Shown: positions 8,349 through 17,136 of the stretch, one piece after another | Layout: the number at the start of each line of letters is the position of its first letter | Position numbering within the stretch: the first letter of the stretch is position 1 | Source of the DNA: Vitreoscilla massiliensis | GTDB taxonomy: Bacteria > Pseudomonadota > Gammaproteobacteria > Burkholderiales > Neisseriaceae | Reading direction: 5' to 3' | DNA: 64,000 nt | NCBI RefSeq assembly: GCF_001457815.1 | Contig: NZ_LN898219.1 | Coordinates: 229,878-293,877, forward strand | Notes under the pieces: model-generated | Seen by the model: the letters and a program-made list of their open reading frames with translations, nothing else | Told to the model about the DNA's origin: nothing | The model's database searches: none | Position numbers and translations under genes: made by a program

Positions 8349-9239
8349 TTAGGCCATGTCAGCGTGGTCGTTGGCGCTGGTTAACAATTGCAAAAATTCA
8401 GCCTTGGCCTTTGCATCCAAATCGACCAAAGGCATGCGCACCGAGCCGGCTTCCAAACCAAAACGCTGTATGCCTAATTTGGCTTTTTGATTGTAGTCGC
8501 CCAACTCCATCGAGCGTATGCCCGCATACATGTGGCGCATTTGCGCACGGGCAGTGTTCCAATCGCCTGCCAATGCGGCCCTGGCCAAGGCCACGTGTTC
8601 GTCTGGATAGACATTGGCGGCACCGCTAATCCATGAGTGTGAACCCCAGAAGAAGAAATCGGTGGCCAAACCATCGCTGCCACACATCACCTCAAAGTCT
8701 GGCCATGCGGCCTGTAACATTTGTAAGGCAAAATTGAAGTCGCCACTGCTTTCTTTGATGGCAATGATATTGGGGTGTTGGCGTAAGTGGTTGATGGTGT
8801 CGAAATCCAAGCTCACGCCGATGCGGTCGGGGTAGTTGTACATGATAATCGGCAAGTCTTGCGCCTCAGCCACGGTTTCAAAATGATGAATAATGCCAGC
8901 TTGGCTGGGCAAGCTGTAGGGTGGTGCGCTCAGCATCAAGGCTTGGTAGCCGTATTGCTTGGCTGTTTTGGCGTGTTCTATGCTGCCTGCGGTGGACAAA
9001 TCATTGACGCCGACAATCAATTGCACCCGGCCTTGGGCCACGGCGGCAATGCGTTGCAAGACTTCGGCGCGCTCGGCGGCGCTGAACGAGTAATACTCGC
9101 CGGTGGTGCCAAAGGCGACGATGCCGGCCACGCCTTTTTGTATCATCAATTCTGCCAATTGCTCTAAAACGGGGTAGTCGATGCGGTTATCGACGGTGAA
9201 TGGGGTAACCAAAGGGACGTATATGCCTTGTAATTTCAT
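8349..9239 (-). CDS. DapA/NAL-family lyase or deaminase, substrate unknown
   Basis: A 296-residue TIM-barrel Schiff-base enzyme of the dihydrodipicolinate synthase / N-acetylneuraminate lyase family. The signature GTTGE is at residues 44-48, the catalytic Tyr at about 134 (YNYPDR) and the Schiff-base Lys at about 162 (IKESSGD). The ATG at 9239 has AGGAG upstream; an open frame reaching 9335 overlaps the MFS gene and is not the start. Its company (MFS carrier, FAD amine-type oxidases, GlxA regulator) argues for a catabolic member, perhaps a pyrroline-4-hydroxy-2-carboxylate deaminase or a 2-keto-acid aldolase, and against lysine synthesis. This substrate assignment is inference. Confidence 0.85.
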   Translation of the reverse strand: MKLQGIYVPLVTPFTVDNRIDYPVLEQLAELMIQKGVAGIVAFGTTGEYYSFSAAERAEVLQRIAAVAQGRVQLIVGVNDLSTAGSIEHAKTAKQYGYQALMLSAPPYSLPSQAGIIHHFETVAEAQDLPIIMYNYPDRIGVSLDFDTINHLRQHPNIIAIKESSGDFNFALQMLQAAWPDFEVMCGSDGLATDFFFWGSHSWISGAANVYPDEHVALARAALAGDWNTARAQMRHMYAGIRSMELGDYNQKAKLGIQRFGLEAGSVRMPLVDLDAKAKAEFLQLLTSANDHADMA

Positions 9240-9270
9240 GGGTGATGCTCCTGTGTTGGGTGAATGAGGG

Positions 9271-10599
9271 TTAATGTAAGGCGGCGGCTTCAGCCAAATC
9301 TTTGGCTTTGGTTTCGGGTGCCCAAGCGATGGCAACCACGAGGCCGATGAAGGTCACGGCAGCGGCAATGAACATGGTGTTGCCTATGCCGATGCTGTCT
9401 AAAGATACGGGGACCAAGAATGTGCCGATGGCGGCGCCTATGCGGGAGGCGGAGACGCCCCAACCCATGGCATAAGGGCGCAGCTCGGTGGGGAAGATTT
9501 CATTCGGATAGACCAATTCCAATACTTGGGCGCCGCCGATGAACAAGGCATACGCACCGAAGAACACCAACACCACCATTTCAGACGAATCGGCCCAAGT
9601 GCCCAAGCACAATAAGGCGAGACCCGACCACAAAAAGCTGTGAATCAGCATTTTGCGGCGGCCCAAGACATCAATGAGTTGGGTGCCCACGATGCAGCCC
9701 ACTACGAACAACAGCGTGATGGCCACCGAGCCGTAAGCCGCCCAAGCGCCTTCTAATTTCAAGGCTGCCAATACTTTCGGGGCAAACGCGTACACGGCAA
9801 ACACCGGAATGACGGCACAAGTCCAAAAAATGCTGACAAAGGCCAAACGTTTGCCATAACCCATGCGCAACATGTCGCGCAAAGACAGTTTTTGTTGGGC
9901 AGACGTTTCGGGCAGATTGGCCAAAGAGTAGTTTGTGCCATACACGTGTTGGATGATGGTTTCGGCTTCGGTGGCACGGTTTTTGGTGATGAGCCAGCGT
10001 GCCGATTCCAAAGTATTGAGGCGAGACAGCAACAAGAACACGCCGATGATGATGGGGCTGGCCAAAGCCCAGCGCCAGCCGTGTTCACCGCTGTTGTGCA
10101 AGATGATGTCGCCAAAAATATAGGCCATGGCCGCGCCGGTAAACCACAAAATGGTGAAGCCAGCCAAACGCGAGCCGCGGTATTTTTTGGGCACAAATTC
10201 GACAAACAAACTGGTGGCAGCAGAGTAATCAATGGCAATGGCGAGGCCTATGCCAAAGCGCAATAAGAAAATCACCATGGGCGAGTCGGTCCAAAATTGC
10301 AACACCGAGGCGATGAGAAACACGCACGGCGCCACAAACACCACTTTGCGGCGGCCAAAGCGGTCGGTGAGCCAGCCGCTGAATAAGCCGCCGACAAAAA
10401 TACCCAATAAAGCCGAAGTGGCAATCATGCCTTGCCAAAAATTGCTCAATTGCAATTGGCTGGTCATTTGCACCAAGGCCACGCCGATGATGCTGAGGAT
10501 GTAGCCATCCATCAATGAGGCGCCGCCAACGGCAAGGGTCAAACGTTGGTGAAACGGGTTGAGGGGAGCATCTTCGATGGATGCATTGCTTGTTCTCAT
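9271..10599 (-). CDS. MFS transporter, sugar-porter-like
   Basis: A 442-residue inner-membrane carrier with about twelve hydrophobic segments. The MFS signature loop GWLTDRFGRRK is at residues 75-85 between TM2 and TM3, and its C-terminal-half counterpart (DVLGRRKM) is near residue 310. A short hydrophilic N-terminus and the central loop (residues 215-245) face the cytoplasm. It is 31 bp upstream of the DapA-family gene on the same strand, so co-transcription is likely. It probably imports the substrate of the neighbouring enzymes. Sequence motifs do not settle whether that is an organic acid, amino acid or amine. Confidence 0.88.
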   Translation of the reverse strand: MRTSNASIEDAPLNPFHQRLTLAVGGASLMDGYILSIIGVALVQMTSQLQLSNFWQGMIATSALLGIFVGGLFSGWLTDRFGRRKVVFVAPCVFLIASVLQFWTDSPMVIFLLRFGIGLAIAIDYSAATSLFVEFVPKKYRGSRLAGFTILWFTGAAMAYIFGDIILHNSGEHGWRWALASPIIIGVFLLLSRLNTLESARWLITKNRATEAETIIQHVYGTNYSLANLPETSAQQKLSLRDMLRMGYGKRLAFVSIFWTCAVIPVFAVYAFAPKVLAALKLEGAWAAYGSVAITLLFVVGCIVGTQLIDVLGRRKMLIHSFLWSGLALLCLGTWADSSEMVVLVFFGAYALFIGGAQVLELVYPNEIFPTELRPYAMGWGVSASRIGAAIGTFLVPVSLDSIGIGNTMFIAAAVTFIGLVVAIAWAPETKAKDLAEAAALH

Positions 10600-10753
10600 G
10601 TGATTTCTCCTTTGTGATGGTTTTATGGTGGTGATGCGTTTACAGCAGGCAAACCTTTCCCTAGGGCTGTGACGAATGCACAGACACCGCAGGGATGAAT
10701 ACAGTGGGAAATGCAGTGTTAGGGTGAATGCCGCAGGGTTTACAGGCCGCTTA

Positions 10754-12073
10754 TTAAGCTTCCATGCCTGCGCGCTGTTGTCCCAACATGAGGTTGAAGT
10801 TCACGCCCATGGACAAAAAAGGTTGGGGTGGGTTGGCACAAGGCTGTTCCGAGCCAAGCAAGAATGCAATCATCTCGTCTTCATCGCCCGCCAACCAATT
10901 GGCGAGCAAATGTCCGCCCATGGTGCCACGGGTGGTGCCCAAGCCATTGCAACACAGCGAGCCATAGACATTGGGCGCCAATTGACCAAAGAAAGGCATG
11001 TGATTGCGCGACAAACACATGGCACCGCCCCAAGTGTATTCAAAGGTCACGTCTTTGAGCATGGGGAAACGGCGTTGGTAGGATTGCACATGGCGTTGGT
11101 AAGCGGTTTTGAGCTGGGCATCGCTGCATTTGCCATTGGGGTTGAAGCTCATGGAATTGCGCACGATCAAGCGCTGGTCGGCGGTGCGGCGCAGCGTGCT
11201 GCCAAATGGGTCGGCTGGAATGATGCCCCAAGTAGATTTGCCGCCCAGAGCCGCTTGCTCGTCTTCGTTCAGCGGCCGCGTCATGCTGGCATAGGTGAAT
11301 ACAGGCAACAATCGACCTTGTAAAAAGCCAAAGCTGCTGGCAAAACCATTGTTGGCCAAGACCAGTTTGTCGGCCACAATGTGACCGTAGGCATGGCCGA
11401 GTGTGATTTTGCTGCCGTAATCGACCGAGGTAATGGCGGTGTGCTCGTACAAAGAGACATTGCTGGGCAAGGCATCGGCCGCGCCTTTCACAAACGCCGA
11501 CGGTTGTATCAATAAAGTGCCTGGGGTGTACAAGGCTTTTTGGTAGAAATGCATGCCGATGTGTTGTTGTAATTCCTCTTGCGCCAGCCAAGTGTAGTCT
11601 TGTCCCAAGCGCTCCAAACCACGTTGGTATGCCTCTAAGACCCTTATGCCTTTAGGCTCAACCGCACATTGGTATTTGCCGGCATGCTCTAAACCGCAGT
11701 CGATGTGGTGCTCGTGTACCAAGTCGGTAATGAGTTGTTGTGCTTGTTGCTGCAATTGCAAAGTTTTGCGCGCGATGGTGATATCGCCTATGTAATCGGC
11801 CGCACCGATGTCGTGCGGCAAATCAATGACAAAACCCGAATTGCGTCCGGCGGTGCCAAAGCCGACTTCTTGCGCCTCTACCAACACGATTTCATCATTG
11901 GGAAAGCGTTTGGCCAGTTGGCGAGCGGCGGCCAAACCGGTGAAACCTGCGCCTATGACCACAAATCTGGCGCTGAGATTGCCTTGTAAGGCCGGTTTGG
12001 GCGTGCGCTGTGGGCTGGTGTGAAACCAGCCACACTGCTTATTGTCTTGTGGTAAGTGTTTGATTGTTTTCAT
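10754..12073 (-). CDS. FAD-dependent amine/amino-acid oxidoreductase (DAO family), paralogue 1
   Basis: A 439-residue flavoprotein of the D-amino-acid oxidase / gamma-glutamylputrescine oxidase type. The dinucleotide-binding GAGFTG is at residues 41-46, then the acidic end of strand 2 (VLVEAQEVGFGTAGRNSGF). The C-terminus has the FAD-contacting CCNGLGTTRGT segment. No signal peptide is seen. It shares its start (MK-T/S-IK-H/R-LPQ) and most motifs with the divergent gene at 12482, so the two arose by duplication. It probably oxidises a secondary amine or amino acid to an imine. The closest named relative I recall is PuuB, but no substrate can be read. Confidence 0.85.
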   Translation of the reverse strand: MKTIKHLPQDNKQCGWFHTSPQRTPKPALQGNLSARFVVIGAGFTGLAAARQLAKRFPNDEIVLVEAQEVGFGTAGRNSGFVIDLPHDIGAADYIGDITIARKTLQLQQQAQQLITDLVHEHHIDCGLEHAGKYQCAVEPKGIRVLEAYQRGLERLGQDYTWLAQEELQQHIGMHFYQKALYTPGTLLIQPSAFVKGAADALPSNVSLYEHTAITSVDYGSKITLGHAYGHIVADKLVLANNGFASSFGFLQGRLLPVFTYASMTRPLNEDEQAALGGKSTWGIIPADPFGSTLRRTADQRLIVRNSMSFNPNGKCSDAQLKTAYQRHVQSYQRRFPMLKDVTFEYTWGGAMCLSRNHMPFFGQLAPNVYGSLCCNGLGTTRGTMGGHLLANWLAGDEDEMIAFLLGSEQPCANPPQPFLSMGVNFNLMLGQQRAGMEA

Positions 12074-12481
12074 GGTATTGGCGACTCCTTTGTGTGACCT
12101 ATTGTCAGCTTGAATGCCTGAGTAAGAATATAAAAAAACAGCTCATAAGCGTAAGCATTAGGACAAAACAGGATGTTGCGGACAAAATATGCTGAGATTT
12201 AGGCGGTATGTGTGTGGATTTGTGCAGACTTTGTTCAGTTGGCTGACGAGGCGGGCGAGGCCGTCTTCAATGCGGCCTGTAACGTTGAATGTGACAGGCA
12301 TAGGCGTTTGCAATCATGTGCCGCAGCGTTGTTACAGGCCGCTTGCGCGGCAGAGGAATGCTTAAAGATAATATCGCAATATTTATAGAGGGAATGGGTA
12401 TTTGAGTTTGTGTGGACTGCGGGTATGATAAAGAACAGATTGAAATGATTGTGTATGGCTTATTGTTGATGAAGTGGGAAT
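12074..12481. other. Divergent promoter region between the two FAD oxidoreductase genes
   Basis: A 408-bp spacer feeding both paralogues. It contains two exact DUS facing each other at 12272-12282 and 12332-12342, 49 bp apart, too far to be a simple terminator. The flanks are AT-rich (TAAAAAAACAG near 12130; AATATCGCAATATTTATAG near 12370) and probably hold the two promoters. No clear operator was identified, though a GlxA-type activator site here would make sense. Confidence 0.5.
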
Positions 12482-13804
12482 ATGAAATCGATTAAACGAC
12501 TGCCGCAAGTCGATGGTGAATTGGGTTGGTATTTGACCGCACCGAATGTGGACAGAAAAGTGGGACGGGCGTTAAAAGGCGAACAACAGGCCGACATCGC
12601 CATCATCGGTGCGGGCTTTACCGGTTTGGCCGCTGCCGAGCGTTTGCAAGAATTGTATCCAGACAAAACCATCGCCGTGGTTGAGGCTTTGGATGTGGGA
12701 CAAGGCACGTCTGGCCGCAATGCTGGCTTTATCATCGATTTGCCGCACAATGTCGATGCCAAAGAAAACAGCGCTGCCGAAGACATGCAGTTGTACGCGC
12801 TGAATCAGTTTGCCATCGCGCGCTTGTTTGAGCGCATGCAAACCTACAGCATCAATTGCCTGTGGCACCATGCGGGCAAGTACATGGTGGCGCGTGAAGA
12901 CAAGAATGTTAAAGGCTTGGACGATTTTGAACGCACTTTGAAAAAGCGCGATTTTGCTTATCAACGCTTGAATCGCAGCGAATTGGCGCAGCGTTTGGGC
13001 ACCGATTATTACCAAGATGGCATTTTCACCCCCGGCAATATTCTGATGAATCCAGCGGCCTTGGTGCGCGGCTTGGCTTTGGGGCTGCAAAAACACATTG
13101 ATGTCTATACCCATTCGCCTGTCATCGGCATCGATTATGGCGACGTGCACCAGATACACACCGTCGGTGGTGTGTTGCGCGCCAAAACCATTGTGCAAAC
13201 CATGAGCTCGTTCAGCGAAGAAACTGGTTTGGTCAAAAACAAAATCGCGCCGGTGTTTACCTATGGCAGCTTGACCGATCCCTTGCCTGATAACATCGTG
13301 AGCCAGTATTTCCAAAACATAGAGCCGTGGGGGCTGACTTCTGCCCATCCGGCCGGCACCACAGTGCGTTTTACCCCAGACAAACGCATTTTGGTGCGCA
13401 ACATCTTGGAATTCAATCCAAATCAAGCCTCAACGGCAGAGGTGCGCCAGAAAGCATGGCAACAACACCGCGCATCGTTTGTGGCGCGTTTCCCATTTTT
13501 GGAACACATAGATTTTCAATACACCTGGGGCGGCTTGTTAGCGGTGACTTTGAACCACAATTCGGTGTTTGAGAAGCTGGCCGACAATGTGTATGGCATT
13601 TGTGGTTGCAATGGCGTTGGTGTCGCTAAGGGCACATATTTGGGCTATTACATGGCCGAGATGATGCATGGCAATCACAGTGCTGAATTGGAATTTATCC
13701 TACAAACCAGTCACGCCAATCGCATTCCGCCAGAGCCGTTTCGCAGCATCGGTGCGCGCCATCAAATCAAGCGCGAACAAAGCGCGGCGGGCATGGACAT
13801 TTGA
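12482..13804 (+). CDS. FAD-dependent amine/amino-acid oxidoreductase (DAO family), paralogue 2
   Basis: A 440-residue paralogue of the gene at 10754-12073, transcribed the other way. It has GAGFTG at residues 43-48, GTSGRNAGFIIDLPHN shortly after, and a C-terminal GCNGVGVAKGT segment for FAD. It is a cytoplasmic or inner-face flavoenzyme, probably passing electrons to oxygen or the quinone pool. The two copies differ in the substrate-domain residues (about 150-300), so they may act on related but different substrates or successive steps. A Rho-independent terminator follows at 13843. Confidence 0.85.
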   Translation: MKSIKRLPQVDGELGWYLTAPNVDRKVGRALKGEQQADIAIIGAGFTGLAAAERLQELYPDKTIAVVEALDVGQGTSGRNAGFIIDLPHNVDAKENSAAEDMQLYALNQFAIARLFERMQTYSINCLWHHAGKYMVAREDKNVKGLDDFERTLKKRDFAYQRLNRSELAQRLGTDYYQDGIFTPGNILMNPAALVRGLALGLQKHIDVYTHSPVIGIDYGDVHQIHTVGGVLRAKTIVQTMSSFSEETGLVKNKIAPVFTYGSLTDPLPDNIVSQYFQNIEPWGLTSAHPAGTTVRFTPDKRILVRNILEFNPNQASTAEVRQKAWQQHRASFVARFPFLEHIDFQYTWGGLLAVTLNHNSVFEKLADNVYGICGCNGVGVAKGTYLGYYMAEMMHGNHSAELEFILQTSHANRIPPEPFRSIGARHQIKREQSAAGMDI

Positions 13805-13842
13805 GTTTACAGGCCGCTTGCTGTGCCCGTGATGTATGAACG

Positions 13843-13872
13843 ATAAAACCGCTTTTAAGCGGTTTTATTTTT
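13843..13872 (+). terminator. Rho-independent terminator
   Basis: A long perfect stem, ATAAAACCGCTT/AAGCGGTTTTAT (13843-13868), is followed by T-rich sequence. It ends the FAD oxidoreductase transcript. A single DUS at 13807-13817 lies between the stop codon and this stem. Confidence 0.85.
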
Positions 13873-13977
13873 ATCTGTTACAGCGTGTGTCATGTTGAAA
13901 TGGTGGCAAGTTGGTCGAGTAAGCAAGATGCTTGATTACCAGTGCGCACATTCAGATGGCGATGCAAAACCAGATGA

Positions 13978-14346
13978 CTAGAGATGGCGCAACAGCGGCG
14001 AGAGCAGGCTTAACAGCAACACCATGCTCAACATGGCGATGGCGTAACTGACCGCCACACCCCATTGTGGCCGGTATTTGGCTGGAATCTCATCGTCGTT
14101 GAGGGTGGGCAGAATTTTTTGGTATTGGCGTGTGGCGTACAAACACACGGCGATGCCCAGCAGCATAAACAGGCTGCCAATAAGGACAGACGACAGATTA
14201 TTGCTTTTGTGCAGCAGCAATTCTGCCAACCAGCCAGCGCGTTCTATGGCAAAGCCAAAGGCGATCAAGGCCAAACTGGTGCGCTGCCAAGCCATCAACG
14301 TGCGTTCGGCGGCAAACAACACACGGGGGTCGTGTAACTGCGACAT
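13978..14346 (-). CDS. DUF202-family membrane protein (YidH-like)
   Basis: A small inner-membrane protein of about 122 residues. The family signature RTLMAWQRTSLALI is near the N-terminus, followed by three hydrophobic segments (about residues 22-40, 50-70 and 95-115). I chose the ATG at 14346 (MSQLHDPRVLFAAERT) because family members start just before this motif. An ATG at 14370 in the same frame would add eight residues. The function of DUF202 proteins in bacteria is not established; eukaryotic VTC complexes carry the same domain. Confidence 0.8.
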   Translation of the reverse strand: MSQLHDPRVLFAAERTLMAWQRTSLALIAFGFAIERAGWLAELLLHKSNNLSSVLIGSLFMLLGIAVCLYATRQYQKILPTLNDDEIPAKYRPQWGVAVSYAIAMLSMVLLLSLLSPLLRHL

Positions 14347-14370
14347 GGGTCTTTCATGGCCTTTTGACAA

Positions 14371-14766
14371 TTGTGGGTGTCGGCATTGTAGATGAATTTG
14401 GCGCAGAAAGAAAAAAGGCCATGGATTGCTCGCATGGCCTTAAAAGGGATAATCTTGTGGTGATGACATGGGTAGGCTAGGCTGTCTAGCATCTCGCGCT
14501 GTCATTACGTCTACATACTTGTAGTACTTGGGCTGTGTGAGCCCAGTATTGGTGCTATGCATCTCAGTGACATGTTTACGACTCACGCATGGCCAAAAGC
14601 ATTATCGACGTTTACAGGCCGCTTTTTTGCATACTGTTGGCTCTGACCATTTCCAATCAAACATTTTCATCAAACAGACACTGAGTTAAGACTAGTCATT
14701 TGTTGGCAGCACATCGCTGGTGGTGTGCTGTCATGGTCACTCAATCTGCGTTGTTTCATGCTCAAG
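14371..14766. other. Intergenic region with several hairpins, no gene seen
   Basis: This 396-bp stretch contains a terminator-like hairpin AAGGCCAT/ATGGCCTT (14415-14441). A second strong stem, TGGGCT/AGCCCA, lies at 14529-14545, and a single DUS at 14612-14622 is followed by a T-run. No credible ORF was found. The hairpins could be the 3' ends of flanking transcripts or a small structured RNA; I cannot decide. Confidence 0.45.
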
Positions 14767-15036
14767 CTAGCGTTGCAATAAGCGCTGTTGTTTGTGCGCC
14801 AAGTTCAAGCACATTTCTTGGGCATGGCGGGTTAACTCGCTCAAGCGTTTGTGGCTGTGGTTTTGGCGCAATTCGTATTCCAGCGCATCTTGGATTTCTT
14901 CGATGCGCGCTTGCAATTGTTCGATGCGCCATTGCGTCAACCAAGATTTGACTTTGGTCGCAGCAGACACTTTGTTGGCTGATGGGGTAGGGGAGTAAAA
15001 CAATGGGGCTTCTGCCTTAACGTGGTTGTTTAACAT
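14767..15036 (-). CDS. Hypothetical coiled-coil protein, 89 aa
   Basis: A small basic, glutamine-rich protein. From about residue 35 to the end it is predicted to be one long helix (WRIEQLQARIEEIQDALEYEL, then LTRHAQEMCLNLAHKQQRLL), with heptad spacing of leucine and isoleucine. The first 30 residues are low in structure. The start is set by AAGGAG placed 6 bp before the ATG at 15036; an in-frame ATG at 15054 would put this Shine-Dalgarno inside the coding region. I do not recognise the family. A plausible role is an adaptor or DNA-associated small protein. Confidence 0.65.
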   Translation of the reverse strand: MLNNHVKAEAPLFYSPTPSANKVSAATKVKSWLTQWRIEQLQARIEEIQDALEYELRQNHSHKRLSELTRHAQEMCLNLAHKQQRLLQR

Positions 15037-15164
15037 GACCGACTCCTTACTCAATGAATGTTGTAACTTGAATCAAGTGTAACAGAATTCAAGATGGTAA
15101 GAAAAGCGATTTTTTGTATATTTTTAAAGGTGTTGCATTTTTGATGTGTTGATTTAACGCAAAC

Positions 15165-15191
15165 AAAAAGCAGCTTATTAAGCTGCTTTTT
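15165..15191. terminator. Rho-independent terminator
   Basis: A perfect stem AAAAAGCAGCTT/AAGCTGCTTTTT lies 25 bp after the stop of the minus-strand UmuD-like gene. A- and T-runs on both sides would allow termination in either direction. Confidence 0.85.
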
Positions 15192-15215
15192 GACGAAAAT
15201 CAAGCTGGGTAAGGC

Positions 15216-15833
15216 TTAGCGGAAGGATTTGATGACGGCGGTAACCACGCCTACGATGTACCAATTTTCACCACTTTTGGGTTTTAAGATGGGATAACCC
15301 GCGGCTTGGTTTTCTGGATGCAATTCAAATTGGCCGGCTTGGCTGTGCAAACGTTTGATGGTGAAGTCGTTGCCGGTGTCGGCCATGACCACGTCAAAAT
15401 GACGCGGTTTGAGCGAGCGGTCGATGATGAGCAAGTCTTCTTTGTCTATGCCGGCGTCTTGCATGGAGTCGCCACCGGCGCGCACCATAAACGTGTGTTC
15501 AGGGTGGTTAATCAGGTATTGGTTGAGGTCTAAATACTCTTCCACATGGCTGTCGACCGGTGAGGGCATGCCCGCAGGCACTTTTTCGGTGGCCAATGGA
15601 ATATTGGCCGCTTCGCCATGAACGACGGGCTTTAAGGCATGCAAAGGCAGGCTGTCGTTGGCGGCGCTGGGGTTGTCGGGCTCGCGTTTTAATTGCAAGA
15701 TGGCCTGTTCCAACATCGGCACCAAGGCTTTGGGCACGCGTTTGACCACGGTTGCCAAAGCTTCAGGTTTGGGTTTGCGCCCCGCACCTGCCCGTTTGCC
15801 GCCCCAATTATTGGCTGTATCGTTCGTATTCAT
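15216..15833 (-). CDS. UmuD-like S24 self-cleaving protein
   Basis: A 205-residue protein whose C-terminal half is an S24 LexA/UmuD peptidase domain: Ser at about 123 (GGDSM) and Lys at about 160 (DFTIKRL) form the catalytic dyad. A scissile Ala-Gly pair is at about 87-88 (VPAGMPSP), just before DLNQYLINHPEHTF, as in UmuD. The N-terminus is unusual: GGKRAGAGRKPKPEAL (residues 11-26) looks like a basic DNA- or RNA-binding tail, and the protein is about 65 residues longer than UmuD. No umuC or other polymerase gene is adjacent. It could be a polymerase V accessory subunit or a self-cleaving regulator. An in-frame TTG at 15863 is a less likely start. Confidence 0.82.
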   Translation of the reverse strand: MNTNDTANNWGGKRAGAGRKPKPEALATVVKRVPKALVPMLEQAILQLKREPDNPSAANDSLPLHALKPVVHGEAANIPLATEKVPAGMPSPVDSHVEEYLDLNQYLINHPEHTFMVRAGGDSMQDAGIDKEDLLIIDRSLKPRHFDVVMADTGNDFTIKRLHSQAGQFELHPENQAAGYPILKPKSGENWYIVGVVTAVIKSFR

Positions 15834-15897
15834 GGCTGAGCTTGTTGTTGTTACGTGATTCAAGTGTAGCGTGCTTGTGCTTAAACAACAAGCAAAA

Positions 15898-15926
15898 TAG
15901 CGGCCTGTAAGCTTTACAGGCCGCTA
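15898..15926. terminator. Inverted DUS pair
   Basis: Exact DUS at 15900-15910 and 15914-15924 with a 3-bp loop, flanked by ATAGC/GCTAT. It lies 38 bp beyond the end of the minus-strand UbiI/UbiF-like gene and probably ends that operon. Confidence 0.7.
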
Positions 15927-15963
15927 TTGCATGAGGATATGCGACAAATCAAGTGTGTTGGCC

Positions 15964-17121
15964 TTACAAACCCATGGCTTGGCGGATCAATTGGTTTTTG
16001 AGTCCGCCCATTTGGTTGACCAGATTCAAGCCGGTATTGCGCAGCCACGACAGCGGTGCGGCCTCGGTTTTGAACAATTGAAACAAGCCATCGCAACCCA
16101 TTTGCATGGAACGCACGGCGTGCAAACGTTCGGCTTCGTATTGTCTTAGCACGTTGCTGCGGCCCCAATCTTGCGCATCTTGCAACAATTTGGCCAAGAC
16201 CATCACATCGCCAAAACCCAAGTTCACGCCTTGGCCTGCCAAGGGATGGATGGTGTGGGCGGCATCGCCGAGCAAGGCGATGCGTGGGGCGTACATTTTT
16301 TCAGGGCGACGCAACACCAGTTCAAACGCAAAGCGGCGGCCGATGGGGGTCAGCGTGCCCAAGCTATGCTCGCCTTGCGCGGCCACGCGTTCGGCAAACG
16401 CTTCATCGCTTAAGGCCATCAATTCTGCCGTTTGCGAGGTCGACCACACGATGGAGATGTGTTGCGCAGGCAAGGGCAAGTAGGCCAACACATCGCCTTG
16501 TTTGAACCATTGGCGTGCAATGGCGCCATGCGGTTTTTCGACGCGATAGTTGGCGACGATGCCGTGATGATGGTAAGGCTTGGCATCGACGTGGATGTCG
16601 GTTTGGGCGCGTACCCACGAGTTGGCACCATCGGCGGCCATGATCAGCGGCGCTGACAACACGCTGCCATCGTGCAGGGTCACACTGGCGGCTTGCTCAT
16701 CGCTGTGCAACACTTGCGCGGCCGAGCTGTAAACATGAATATTGTCCAAGCTGTGAATGCGTTGCCACAAGGCTTGCAGGAGCCAACGGTTTTCGACGAT
16801 GGAGGTCAGGTGTGAGGTGTGTATGGCTGGCGCGGAAAAGTCGATTTTGCCGCCGGCATCGCCACGCACATCCATGTGGGTCACTGGCTGGATGCGTTCG
16901 CTGTCTGGCCATGCATTTAAGCTGCGCAAAAACTGTTCATTGGCAGGGCTGATGGCGTAAATGCGCGCATCCCAATCCGTGGCAGCGGCCTGTAAATTCA
17001 ATTGTGGCGGGCGCAGCTCCAATAAGGCGATGTCTTTGCCTTGTTCGGCCAAAGCCACAGCCAAAGCCGCACCGACCAAACCACCACCCACAATCACACC
17101 ATCAAAATACGCAATACTCAT
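15964..17121 (-). CDS. UbiH/UbiF/VisC-family FAD hydroxylase
   Basis: A 385-residue aromatic hydroxylase of the ubiquinone pathway. The FAD-binding GGGLVG is near residue 13, an ENRWL-type motif near residue 110, and the second FAD motif GDAAHTIHPLAGQGVNLGFGD near residue 290. These features match the UbiF/UbiI group that hydroxylates the octaprenyl ring at C5 or C6; which position cannot be told. It is the second gene of a two-gene operon, 15 bp after ubiH, with a DUS in the gap (17124-17134) and another inside the gene (16985-16995). Confidence 0.88.
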   Translation of the reverse strand: MSIAYFDGVIVGGGLVGAALAVALAEQGKDIALLELRPPQLNLQAAATDWDARIYAISPANEQFLRSLNAWPDSERIQPVTHMDVRGDAGGKIDFSAPAIHTSHLTSIVENRWLLQALWQRIHSLDNIHVYSSAAQVLHSDEQAASVTLHDGSVLSAPLIMAADGANSWVRAQTDIHVDAKPYHHHGIVANYRVEKPHGAIARQWFKQGDVLAYLPLPAQHISIVWSTSQTAELMALSDEAFAERVAAQGEHSLGTLTPIGRRFAFELVLRRPEKMYAPRIALLGDAAHTIHPLAGQGVNLGFGDVMVLAKLLQDAQDWGRSNVLRQYEAERLHAVRSMQMGCDGLFQLFKTEAAPLSWLRNTGLNLVNQMGGLKNQLIRQAMGL

Positions 17122-17136
17122 GTTTACAGGCCGCCT

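Noticed and set aside
9240..9335. N-terminal extension of the DapA-family gene
   Set aside because: It overlaps the MFS coding end; AGGAG before the ATG at 9239 and family alignment fix the start there.
10676..11323. Long plus-strand ORF opposite the FAD oxidoreductase
   Set aside because: It is antisense to a gene with strong motifs; its composition is a shadow of that gene's codon bias.
12258..12270. AGGCCGTCTTCAA, resembling the Neisseria-type DUS
   Set aside because: It differs from AGGCCGTCTGAA at the essential CTG core and occurs once; it is a chance match beside a real DUS of the local dialect.
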